Source: Combretum micranthum (Eukaryota > Streptophyta > Magnoliopsida > Myrtales > Combretaceae). Taken from it: DNA of 64,000 nucleotides. The translations under genes and the position numbers were made by a program. This document shows positions 22,808-34,547 of the stretch, piece by piece (position 1 is the stretch's first letter; each line of letters begins with the position of its first letter). Below the pieces are notes generated by a model. The model was not told the DNA's origin and made no database searches. It saw only the letters and a program-made list of their open reading frames with translations. The DNA is taken from positions 58,718-122,717 of the forward strand of contig JAMXBD010003390.1 in NCBI GenBank assembly GCA_024138025.1, in the 5' to 3' direction.

Positions 22808-25800
22808 TGTCACGTCCTGAAGGGTACCCTAAACGTGGCAGTCCGCCACATATAATATCAAGGCTTAAGAATGGCTACCTTAGTCACGCGAAAGCTTTAG
22901 TATTATATGTAAGGCGTCTAACACGGTAATAGGAAACGCTTTTGGGAAGTATAGTTTAAGCAAGTAAAGATAAACATACAAGAATCCAGAAATAAAGTAT
23001 ATCAATCATTAATAACCAAAGGTCTATTACATAACTTCTTAGGGGCATACCCCTTGCTAATCCCATGGATCGTGATAAACTTTATAACATCCAAAATACT
23101 ACATTAAAGATTTCAAAGGAATTCTAATCTAAGTCTTCGAGTAGATTTCCTCCAAAAGCTTCAATATGTAAGACTTACATGGATACGGGAAGACCTCGGG
23201 CACAAAAATAGGTGTTCCTGAGAATACAAATATCTATAGGGTGTAAGCTTATGGGCTTAGTGAGTAAATCCCAAATTCATACTTGCAGAAAATTATCAGT
23301 CAAGTTCATTATTCAAACATATGAAATGCAACAACCACGTGAGCATACAAGACATATGACTTTCCGGGAATTACGCCCTTCATTCGGGTTGGGTATTCAG
23401 GCCAATTACAGCCACAACTTTTAAAAACACTTTTATAGATCTTACCGGCTCCTATACGCCATCAAAAACTTGTAGTTATTACAGGCTCCTACTAGCCACC
23501 AATTTGTAGTTTTACTGGCTCCTACTCGCCACTTACATGATATACCGGTTATGTCTACCACCACTATTATACACTTGTCCCACCAATTGTATAGTAGTGA
23601 ATGCAATGTGACTCAACATATGAAGTGCATGAATAATTTCTTTAATTAAAGTCTAGTAGTTACATTTAACTTCTTTCAAGTGATCAATCAATTTCAAACA
23701 TTTCAAGATATTAATTCACATACAACTTTATTACAAACAAATCGAGTTTCGATATACTTAGTATTCTTTCAACATATTATCATACACTTCCTTTTGATTT
23801 TTCTTAAATTCTAGTGCAACTAATTTTACAAGCACAATCAAGAGTATGAAAAAAACGGGGAATAAACTCACTCAGCCATGATGACACCTTTCTTGAAGCG
23901 GATGAGTCGTTCGGGATTTCCACTAATCGTAGTAATCTTCGGGATATGAACAATCCTCCTCGAGATTATCTAAAAGAAAGAAGAATACTTAAGATGAGTA
24001 TTTCATGAACTTCTTTCTTTGAAGATTCTAATCTTTTCTTAAAATCGCGGTAAAATCGTATAAGGGGAAATTCCAACTTAAAATGGCCATAACTTGCTCA
24101 TTTTAACTCGGAATTTCGCGTATAATATACCGTTTTCTACCTACTCGAAAGATCTAGCATTTCTAAGTTATTTTCATAAAACCAGGCCTTTGGGTTCCGA
24201 AAAGACAGCGACCAGATTTGCACGAATTTGCAAACACTTGTTTTCCTTCTTGTAAACAAAGCTCATTTGAAAAGATAAATATTTAATTATTTTGTAAACT
24301 TTTGAAAGGTATATATATATTTGTAATGACTCATAACAAATGTATGAAGTAAATGATGTTGTCTCAACTTATAAAAAGTAAGGTTTTAAAGACTTTGAAC
24401 TTGAGATTCTATTGAATATTTATTTTACTTTTGAAAGATTGAGTTATTGAGATGAATATTCTTTTTCTAAATTTAATCTCTCGTAATTTCTTTAATTTCC
24501 TAAAGTGTGGTTTTATTTTCTAAACTTGGATTCAAAAGTAGTAAAATGACATTTTTATTTCTTGTAATGATTCTAAAAGAATTTTCTACTTCTTGATGAA
24601 AGATAAGTTTTCATAAAACCTTTTGTTTATGTAAGAAAAATCATTCCCATGCATGTTCATGGGTTTTTAAGAAATCCATTTTCCATTTATTTCTTTAGAA
24701 AAAAAAAACCTTTAATTCAAGAAAACACTTTCTCATTTATTTTTGTTGAGACAAAAACATTATGTTCATGCATGAATATGAATCATAAGCTATAGAAATA
24801 TAAAGTAAAATAATAACTTGAAAGCTTAAGTAAATAATAAAGTAAATCAAGTATTGGGACCTTAGCTTCTTCAAGGTACCCTGGGACTAAGAAAAGACTA
24901 GTCCGAAAAAGGAAAAGAAAAAGAATTGTTTTGACTTGATGAGGACAAGTCTAAGACTAGAATGACTAGTCTTAAAATCAACTTGAAATAAATCGCGATA
25001 AGTAAATAAATTGCATGAAAGATAAATAAATTGCAAGATAATGAGCTTATTGCTCTAAATAGTATATATAGCTATATAGATATATTAGATAGTAATACAT
25101 AAAGGAAATATAAAGAACATAAAGGAACATAAAGAGATTGATATTATGAACAAAAACAAAGTATGAACCTAATGTTGCTTTCTTAACCTTCATGGTTTTT
25201 AGAAAACACACACTAAGCTCATACTAAGTAGATGAACATGAAGAAATCTTGAGAAAATCTTACCTAAAAGAAGCTAAACTAAGAGGACTTCTTGAAAGAA
25301 CTCTTGAGAGAAATTGGAGAGAAATTTTTGTAGAGTAACTTTAGAGAAGAAGAGGTGTGAAAGAAGTGAAGGTATGAGGGGGTATTTATAGGAAAATGTG
25401 GGAGATAAATTGTGTTAATTAAATAATTGGAAATTAAAACAAATTGGAGGGATAGAGAGAGAGGCCGGCGCCACTTTGCTTGTATGGGGAAGAGAAAAAT
25501 TAATTTTTTTTTTTATTTTGTTAATTAAAAGTAAGAAATGAAAGATGTGAAGTTGTATTGGAAATGAAAATGTGTAAGAAATAGGTGTATGGGTTGTAAG
25601 AATAGGTTGTAAGAAAAAGTAGAGATAGGTGAATAGTGTAGAATAGTAGAAAATAGTGTAATGTAAAAGTAGATATGACAATTAAATATCGGTAGTAAGA
25701 AAATACGCGTATAAAAGCGATATCTGATATTTTTAGCTACCGAAAAATTACGAAATTGATATTTTTGGAAATTTCATATTTTTACGAGTCTAACGGTATA

Positions 25801-26051
25801 TTCGGAATATTTTTCCTATTTCGAGCTCCCGAACACGTTTTTCAAGAGTCGGGTTCGATCGGGATCAAAGGACACTCGAATTTGAAAAACTGATATAACT
25901 AATTTTTCCAACTTCGTTTTCTAGGGCTTGAGAAAACGGCATGCCGACTTAAGGCGTTACGGTAAACTAGGTTGGTTGACTCTGGAAATCCGGTTGACTT
26001 CCAATTAGGGTTTAAACTATAATTCGAATCCAAAAATTTCGGGGATTTACA
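22808..26051 (-). mobile_element. Solo LTR (family 3) with TSD CACTA
   Basis: The 3.24-kb LTR begins TGTCACGTCC and ends GATTTACA. It has perfect CACTA duplications at 22803-22807 and 26052-26056. It carries a minus-strand TATA box (25383-25390), the GGCCGGCGCC motif (25463-25472) and stem-loops at 24933-24951 and 24953-24973. It is nested in LTR C1 and closely related to 13008-16271. Confidence 0.93.
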
Positions 26052-28075
26052 CACTAATCCTATCTCCTAAGGACTTCATTTCCTTAATAAAACTTCCATT
26101 TTGGGTTTGAAAAATAGGTGTTTACACACCATCTTTTCCAAGTTACGAATTTCATGTAACTAATATAAGATCCAAATTTTCTATCTTGTAAATATTTCTT
26201 GTTTGACAAATTTTTCTTAGTAGATCTACCATTAACTTATTAAAATCATCTCCTATTGATACCTATTCTATAAGCCCTTCATTTTTCACATAAAACTCAT
26301 GTTTTGGAGTTAAAAAATAGGTTTTCAAAATATAGCTCTTTTTCCATCCGAATTTACGAAAGTTCATTTTGATGAAACAAAATTTGTTCTTGAGCTTTTT
26401 GGCTCATCTTCATAAATATCCTAACTTAAAAAAAACATTTATTTACATAAGAAAAAATCTTTATGGCCATTTATTCATTCTAAACAAAATAAATGGATGA
26501 GATCTTAAATGAGAAATAAAGAATGGATGTTCAGAAGCCAGATCTTAGGGTGATGATCATGTTAGATGCATGAAATGAAGTGTACTATTATGATAACAAT
26601 TTAGTAGCAAGATTTCTACATAAGATCATCATTATATAAATATATATTATGATCATGACAAAAATATGTGCTTAAAACATAAGATCCACAACTTGTGATA
26701 GCTTGATCATCATGTTTTAGTGATTTTACATCCCTAGCATGAAGCTCACGGGGATATTTTTTTTTTTCGTGAATCCACACATGAATTATCTTGCCATTAC
26801 AATGTTTGTGATGATAGTGTATAGATCTATACCTATTAAGCTTGTAAGACAAGAGGACTTGAAGAAAAAAAAAGTGTATGAGTGTGTGGGATGGAGGAGT
26901 TTACGGCAAGGAGGAAAAAAGAGAGAATTTGTAAAAATTCTAAAAGTAAAAATGAAGAAAGAGAATAAAAATGTAAATAAGGAGGCATAAAAGGGTATAT
27001 ATAGAGAGATGTATTAGGGTTTGTGTAAATAAATAAAAGGAGAAAAAAAATAAAACAATTGAGAGGGAATTGGGAGGGGGCGCCGGCCAAGAGGGGGAAG
27101 AGGGAGAGAGAATGAGTGTTTGTGAAATTTGTCAAAATTAATTTGTATAATAATATGTGACAATTTGCATGGGAAAAGAAAATGGTAATGAGTGAAATGT
27201 AAGGATGTAAGAGTACGAGTATGGCTTGTGAGTGTCAGTAGGGTATGGGCTTGTACTTATGAATAGTAATGAATATAGATTAGACAAGTAAATTATCGGT
27301 TGGTAAAGAAAATACGATAAAAGGCTATAACTGTAATTTTTATAAACCGAAATATTATAATAAATATATTTTTGAATTCCTTATTAAATTTCGATCTTAA
27401 AGAGTATTCTAGAATATTTTTCACTTTCAAGTCCCAAGGCTCGGTTTTTCGGAACGGATCCCAATCGGATTCGAAATAGATAATTTCCCAAAAACTTATC
27501 TTTTTATGTTTCGATATATTCTTTATAACTATAATCTAGATCAACTTGCTCTTAAAGTTCTATGGTTTTATTCTCGGTGAAGCCGGACTTAGGTTTCTAG
27601 GTTTCTTTAGACCCCTAATTTTTAAGGTAATTTCAAGCTTAAACCTTAAATCGAAAGTCAACCTGAAACCTGAAGTCAACAAATCCCTATGAAACCCTAG
27701 TAGTTTAGATCTGGTAACCCCGTGTTCTTAAACCAAGAAGTCAAAATATAAGTGGAGAGTGTAGATTGGTTCGTAATAATATTAAAATGCTTAAAAATAT
27801 CATATTTGTAAATTTTCAACCTATTTCTAAATCGATCAGATACAAACTTTGAAAAGCATGTCCTGAGGCTCGAAATACTAAAAATATGTTATTCGTACCG
27901 TTACACTCGTAATTTCATAAGATTTTTAAAAATATCAGTTATATAATTTTTTCAGGTCATAAAAGTTACAGTTATAGCCTTTTTAATATCGTATTTTCAT
28001 TACTACCGATACTTTAATTGTCTGGTCTACTTTTTTTATTTCTAAACACTATTTATTAAGCACAACACCCACCCT

Positions 28076-28101
28076 CCCCCCCCCCCCCCCCCCCCCCCCC
28101 C
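28076..28101 (+). repeat. Poly-C tract in LTR C2
   Basis: There are 26 consecutive C residues, and a second run of 14 lies at 28290-28303. Both lie upstream of the C2 TATA box. The complementary strand could form G-quadruplexes. The exact length may be affected by sequencing slippage. Confidence 0.85.
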
Positions 28102-30709
28102 TCCCTTCCTCTTCCAATTTCGTACATCCTTACACCCTATTTCTTACATCCTTACATCCTATTTCTTACAATTTTCTTTTCCAGTACAACTTTTACTACT
28201 TAAATTACTTATTTAAAATTGAAACTTGCACAACACAAAACAAAACATCTCTCTCTCTCTCCCTTAACCCAAAACCGCACCCCCATGCGCCCCCCCCCCC
28301 CCCTCTCATTTGTTCATTTTTTTTCTTTCTTTTAATCACACAAACCCTAATCCCATTCCCTATATAAACCCCTTATGCCTTCACCATTTCATTTTTCTTT
28401 CTTTCCTCATTTTCACTCTTGGAAAAAGCTTTGCAAAACCCTCTCTTCTCTCCCCTCATTGCTGTGACCTCCTACACACACACACACACAACACACTATA
28501 TTTTCTTCAAGCTCTTGTTTTAAACACTAAATAGGTAATAGATCTACACCATACCACCTTAAAAACATGTAATAGCAAGATCATTCATGTGTAATTCCAC
28601 TCAAAAATCCTCATGAGCTTTAAGCTAGGGATGTGGAAACACTTGAACATGAGATCATTGCCATCACAATGTTGTAGATCTTGCTATTTATGTTGTTTTG
28701 CTATTATTATGCTTTGTTTTTTAGTTATGTTGTTATCATTAATGTTTTGTGCATTTATCCATCATTTAACCTTATCTACATAATGATCATAGTGCATTTG
28801 CATTTATGACTAGTATACAAACTAGATCTAGTTGTTTTGAGTTCATAAATGCCTTAGGTTTTGTTCTATGTACATAATGAATTTATAGTAGCATGATAAT
28901 AGTGGGAAAATGTTAGAAAGCTTAAGATCTATTTTAGTTTCAACAAAAATAATTTTTGAAAATTCGGATCTAGAAAGAACCATTTTGGAAAAGCTATTTT
29001 TCAACTTCAAAATGAGAATTTTACATAAAAATGAAAGGCTTAGGGAATAGATATCATAAGTGAGTGGTTTTGATGAGTAAAGCTTAGATCTACTAAGAGA
29101 TATTTTCAAAACAAGAAAAGTTTACAAAAGTTATGTTAACATTATGTTTCAATCCTAACAACAAACTTAAAATTCGTAATAAGGAAAGCTTGGTAGGTGA
29201 AAACCTATTTTTCAACCCAAAAACAAGATTTTTTATTAAAAAAAATGGAAGCCTTAAGGAGTAGGTTTGATTAGGAGTTAGTTTTAGAAAAATTAAATAA
29301 GTTTTACAAAAGAAACAATCTCAAATATAAATTTCAAAAATTCGGATTTAGAAATGACCACTATTTAAACACCTATTTCTAAATGCCAAAATGAAGATTT
29401 TAATGGAAAAATAGAAGTCCTAGGGAATAAATGTAATAAAGACCTAATTTTAATAAGGAAAAATGAAATTTATCAAAGTATAATCCTAAAACAAGGAAAG
29501 ATTTCAAAGTATAGATTAAACAATGTTTTCATTTCTTAAAAATGTTGTAAAATTCGTAACTAGGTGAACCTCATATTTAAACATCTATTTTCCAAGCCCA
29601 AAATGAAGAATTTTATTAAAATAATGAAGGTGTTAGGCATATAGTTCATTAAGGTTGAGTTTTGATACAAGCAAGTGTGATTTCGCAAGGAATAGAACTA
29701 GTTTTCCTAAATCTAGTAATTTCTAAAGTTTTACAAGGCAAAAGTTTTCTAAACAATTCTTGATATCATATATCATTGAGGATGTACATATAGATAGCTC
29801 ATCTCATGACATCATGTTAGCAACTTGTATGGTAATGCATGTACATATAATGCACTTGGTAGAAACAAAGCTAGGAAAATAATATCTTACACATCCCATA
29901 GAGCATGGTCTAAGTACATGAGAAAATAGATTGACCAATACCCATGAATCATGCATGATGTTGAGTTATTTATGTATATAAAAAATTCTTTCATGATATA
30001 ACGATAGCTAAGTATCTATCAAAGCTTGGATTGAAATTATGCTTGGATTGAAATTAGGAATTAATTTGTAGGATGGGAATTTCGTATAGCATTTTTACCT
30101 TACTGTTTATGGACCTAATAACCTTTTTTTATGTAAATAACTTTGAAATAGATTATCTCTCATTGAATAGGTAGAAATCGGTATATAATATGTGAAATTC
30201 CAAGTTAAAATGACCAAGTTATGGCCATAGCAAGTTGGAATTTCCTCTTAGGCGAACTTTGATGAACTTGCTATAATAGAATTTATAAGTTCATTCAAAC
30301 TTCATAGAAATACTCATTGGAGTTAATTTTTTTTTTTTAATAGGAGACTTGGGAGACGGACTAGACCTTCCCAAGGACTATTACGATTAAGTGGATTTTC
30401 GCGCCATGGCATAGTGAGTTCACTATCTTTAAATTATATGCTTCTGGTTGTGCTTGTAATGATAGTGGCATTAGAATTAGGACAAGATGAAATTTGGAAT
30501 GTGTATGTGAGTTCTATTTGGTTGAATTAATGATAAGAATATCGAGATGGGAAGTGATTGTAGACACCCAATTTTTGCCCAATTAATTAAGGCTTAAATT
30601 TATAAAGTTAATTAAACAAAATCTTCATTTTGTTTAATTAAACTCATTTTTCCAAAAGCCTTAATTAAGTATTGATGAAGTTGGCTAAGTGATCAAGGCA
30701 CAGGCCAAA

Positions 30710-30800
30710 TGGCTTGTTGGTTAAATACATTGACCCAAATACACATCCAAGCTCAAGGACCCAGGTTCGAATCCTAGCAAAGGCAAATTTTTGCCTTTTT
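30710..30800 (+). promoter_or_regulatory. tRNA-like Pol III promoter module in 5' LTR
   Basis: An A-box-like TGGCTTGTTGG (30710-30720) is followed by a perfect B box, GGTTCGAATCC (30764-30774). Then comes an AGGCAAA/TTTGCCT inverted repeat (30781-30796) and a run of five T, a plausible Pol III terminator. The T-arm has four of five pairs and a canonical seven-base loop. The acceptor stem does not close, so it is not a functional tRNA gene. The same module is in the 3' LTR (38104 to about 38193). Confidence 0.55.
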
Positions 30801-31229
30801 ATCATTTTTTTTTGCCTTCTCAAAGTGACTTTTTGCCTTACTTTGCATCAATTTTTAACTGACAAAACATCATTAATTGTTGAAATTGATGATACCATTG
30901 CAAAGTAGACATGGAATATGAAAGATCAATACACAATTCATGTGTAAAAACAACCCAAAAGTCACAAAATTCGTGCTAGAAAAATTGGGAAAAAATACAA
31001 TTTATGAAGCATTCAATTGTCCATTAATGAAGATTTACAAGAATTGATAAAATTGGATGATTCATCTACCCACATTGAATGATTTGATGAAGAATATGAA
31101 AGATCAATCATCAATTCATCAGTTTGAAACAAATTAAACACGAATTATTGAATTAAATTCGTGCAAATGAAGAGGCAAAAATCGATTCGTTTCTAAAGCA
31201 ATACGAAACGTAAAATTGAGCTTGCAACC

Positions 31230-31237
31230 TATAAATA
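31230..31237 (+). promoter_or_regulatory. TATA box of TR-GAG 5' LTR
   Basis: TATAAATA lies in the context CCTATAAATAGAGG, typical of plant Pol II promoters. The 3' LTR copy is at 38621-38628. RNA would start near 31262. Confidence 0.75.
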
Positions 31238-31708
31238 GAGGATACTAGGATCAAAAGTCACAAGTCAATTTCAACAAACACAATCAGAATCAAGAAATTC
31301 GAAAATTTCGAAACTTAGGGTTTTTAGGAAGAAAATTCCAAATTCGAAAATTTTGGATCATTTTTTATCCAATTAGAAGTGATAAATAGGTTTAGGGAGT
31401 TGTTTAAAGTGATCAAGTGTGCTTAGATTTGATCAATTTGTTCGAATTGAGTTTTGCAATTTTTTTTTTTTAATTTTCGAATTGAACCACCGGCGACCAC
31501 CACCTCGAACCGCCGTCCACGGTGCTTCTGGGCGCGAACCACCACCACCAACGGATGCGCAACCACCATAGGAGTCAGGCCGACAAGCTTGTGGAGGTCA
31601 ACAACCACCAGGGACGGCCGAGGAACGCTCGAAAGGCCGCGACTTCATCTTCTTCGCCCGATCGGGTCAGATCCGACCCGAAAATCCAAAGTCTAACCCG
31701 CCCACTGG

Positions 31709-31990
31709 TCAACGGTCAGCCCATATCAGACGGCCCAGATTCAATCATCCAGATCAGACGGTCCAGATTTGATCAAGCAGATCAGACGGCCCAGATTCAA
31801 TCATCCAGATCAGACGGTCCAGATTTGATCAAGCAGATCAGACAGTCCAGATTTGATCAAGCAGATCAGTGGCCCAGATTTAATCATCTAGATCAGACGG
31901 TCCAGATTTGATCAAGCAAATCAACGCTCCAGATTGGAAGTCAAGAGATCAGACGGTCCAGATCAAGCAAGCGCGACCGACGCTCCAGAT
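31709..31990 (+). repeat. 28-bp tandem array in 5' LTR
   Basis: Two 28-bp half-units alternate, one with CAGACGGTCCAGATTTGATC and one with CAGACGGCCCAGATTCAATC. Later units are degenerate. The array produces frames at 31522-31911 and, in the 3' LTR, at 38810-39250; the repetitive peptides are probably not proteins. Confidence 0.85.
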
Positions 31991-32299
31991 CTGATCCGCT
32001 TCATCCAACGGCCCAGGTCAGTCCGCATTATATTATTATTATTTTATTATATAAATAATTTCAGAAAATAGTAACAAATTCAGAAAAAATTCATAAAAAA
32101 TTCAGAAAAATTCAGAAAAATTAAAATAATTATTTTTCATATAAATTTATTTTTTTTGATATTTTTTGAATATTTTTAATATGTATTTATACATAAATTG
32201 CTTTTAGAAATGCGTATTTAATGTATGAAAATAATTTTAATAATTGTAAAATATTTTAAATATGTTGTGAATTGATGTGATGATTATAAAATATATATA

Positions 32300-32344
<45 letters not shown>

Positions 32345-33129
32345 AAAATGATAAAATTGGATTTTCCAAAACCAAAATTTTTAAATAAAAAAAGAAAAAA
32401 TGATTTTTTGGACTTAGAAAATATGCTTTCATAAAATAAAAAATCAATTGATTAGATCATAGGATCATCAAAAATGATTTTCATAAAAATTTAAAATTCA
32501 ATGAACTTAAAGTGAGAATAGTTCAAAAATATAAAATGAACAACAAATTAAGTTTTTTTTAAAAAACTACGTTTTGTCTGATCTAGATTTGCGAGTACGT
32601 AGCACCTGCGGGGCGACATTAAAAAATTTAAAAAAAATGTTTTTGTTTTTAATATTATGAATAATTTTTTCTAAAAAAAAAATATATTTGTTGATATTAA
32701 TATTCTAAAAAAATAATAATAATGAAGAAAAGCACATAAAAACTAAAAAAAAAAATGAATAATGTGATTGTGAATATTGTTTCATAATATTCTGAATTTT
32801 TGAGCATATAAAGGATAGATTATAAATTTAAAATTCCGAAAGTGGTAACCATTTGGTTTTAATAGGTTAGCCCCGAATCCATGATATCTGGTTTTAAAAG
32901 TTTGTTTAAATCAAATTTTCGCAGACTAGTAGCTAAGTTAGGATCAACCGACCCATTGATCCTAGCTTTTTATTTTTTCCCGATTTATATCGGGTGGCGA
33001 CTCTAAAATTTTCAAAAATTAAAATTTCTTTTAACCCCTAGTCGAGATTCATGTTAAATGGGTTCGGGTTTAATGTGAATCGGGTTAGGAGAAATGAACC
33101 AGATAGTGGAAAATCCAGGCTCGACAGCT

Positions 33130-33147
33130 TGGCGACTCCACTGGGGA
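33130..33147 (+). other. Primer-binding site of TR-GAG element
   Basis: TGGCGACTCCACTGGGGA starts three bases after the 5' LTR. It ends a tRNA-like complement in CCA and is not the initiator-Met type. Tat/Ogre elements commonly use a tRNA-Arg site of the TGGCGACTC... form, so tRNA-Arg is the likely primer. Confidence 0.75.
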
Positions 33148-34547
33148 TTGCCTAATTTTTTTTAAAAAAAAAAGAGGGCTAGCCACTTAGGAATTTTAAA
33201 TTTTAATTTATCCTTGCTCATTTTTTGTGAATATGTGATTCTTTGTATATTATATTGAATAATTTTTTGTAAATATATACTAACCTTGCAGGTATGTAGA
33301 AAAGGGAAAGCAATGGCTTGTTTGTTTTTTATTTGTGCATTAGCATTTGCATATTAGCATAAATGTGTGCTAGATACGGTCGGACCCAGGCCGTCTTAAG
33401 AGCCTAAGCGAGGAGGACGAAGTAAGGTCCGAGGGCTGTGGCTTTCTACCCTCTAGATCAAGAAATGTCCTTCCACTCCGGTTTAGTATCACTAAACCGG
33501 GGGACCTATAGAACCCTACCAAATCATGCATTCATCAACATGGGATATGACCAAATTTTTTAAAAAAAATGGAGTTGTATCAATTTTTTTCAAAATAAAA
33601 AAGGGGTTTCAAAAAGAAAATTTAAAAAAAATAAAAATTCAAAAAAAAAAAAAATAAAAAATCAAATAAAACAAAAAGTTTTTTAACCAATTCCAACAAA
33701 GTCTAAAAAATGTGGAGTAATATTCTTTTAGTATTAGTTGGCCCTATAAGATAAATAAATAAAAATGATTTGATAAAGGTTTTTGAAACTATTGTTTTTA
33801 ATACAACTCCTGTAAATATTTTTCAAAATTCTATTGGTCATTATCCCCATTTGCATCCGTGTGCTAGCATATGTGCATATTTGCATCCTTGCATTTGTAT
33901 ATATTTTCTTAAAAAATGTGTAGTAGACTTGTAGATATCCATAGAATATATATAGTTATAGGGTCTTTCCAACCAAAGTTGGACTTGTATGCATCCATAG
34001 AATGTATATTATCCACCTGTAGTTATAGATTCTTTCTAACCAAAGTTAGACTTGTATATATCCATAGAGTATATATTGTTCACCTATAATGATAGGTTCT
34101 TTCCAACCACAGTTACTTTTGTCATAGGTATTCCACTTCGTTGTCATCAAGTCTATCGTTTTTGTAAAATATTAGCCCCTATTCGAAATTTTTGAGAGAG
34201 TCATTGTTTTTTACCATTATTCAAGAAAAATAGTTTTTGTTTTAAAATACTTTTTCCACTTTAGGTTTTAAATAATCATTTGTAAATTTTTTGTGAATAT
34301 CCATTATTCTTTCAAACAATTAATTCTTTGATAAATTTGAAAAAAAAAAAAAATAAAAGTTGTAAATAAAAATGTTCCAAACTTTCTTTTACAAAAAAAA
34401 AGAAATAAAAAATGAAAAAACAAACAATAAAAAAATAATAAAAAAAAAAGAAAAAATAAATAGGAGATATTTTGCTAGCAAGAACATAATAAGATTTTAA
34501 AATTGCTTTTGAGCAGGTTCAGCTAATCCCTTACACACTAAGTCAAG
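33148..34547 (+). other. Leader of TR-GAG element
   Basis: This 1.4-kb untranslated leader has no convincing ORF. It holds a perfect 10-bp stem with a three-base loop (33478-33500) and a diverged three-copy repeat of about 65-75 bp (33908-34115) with TCTTTCCAACCAAAGTT. The rest is A-rich. Confidence 0.6.
33478..33500 (+). promoter_or_regulatory. Perfect leader hairpin
   Basis: CCGGTTTAGT and ACTAAACCGG pair perfectly around the loop ATC. The position between primer site and gag is where packaging or dimerisation signals lie in other retroelements; that function is an inference. Confidence 0.55.

Larger units (their letters stand above)
30559..33126 (+). mobile_element. 5' LTR of the TR-GAG element
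   Basis: It contains a tRNA-like Pol III module (30710-30800), a TATA box (30 or so bases before the presumed start, at 31230-31237), a GC-rich block (31480-31700) and a 28-bp tandem array (about 31709-31990). The AT-rich 3' half includes an (AAT)n run near 32305-32340. Confidence 0.94.

Noticed and set aside
30690..30800. A functional tRNA gene
   Set aside because: The B box and T loop are good, but the acceptor stem does not pair and the spacing from A to B box is too long for an intact tRNA.
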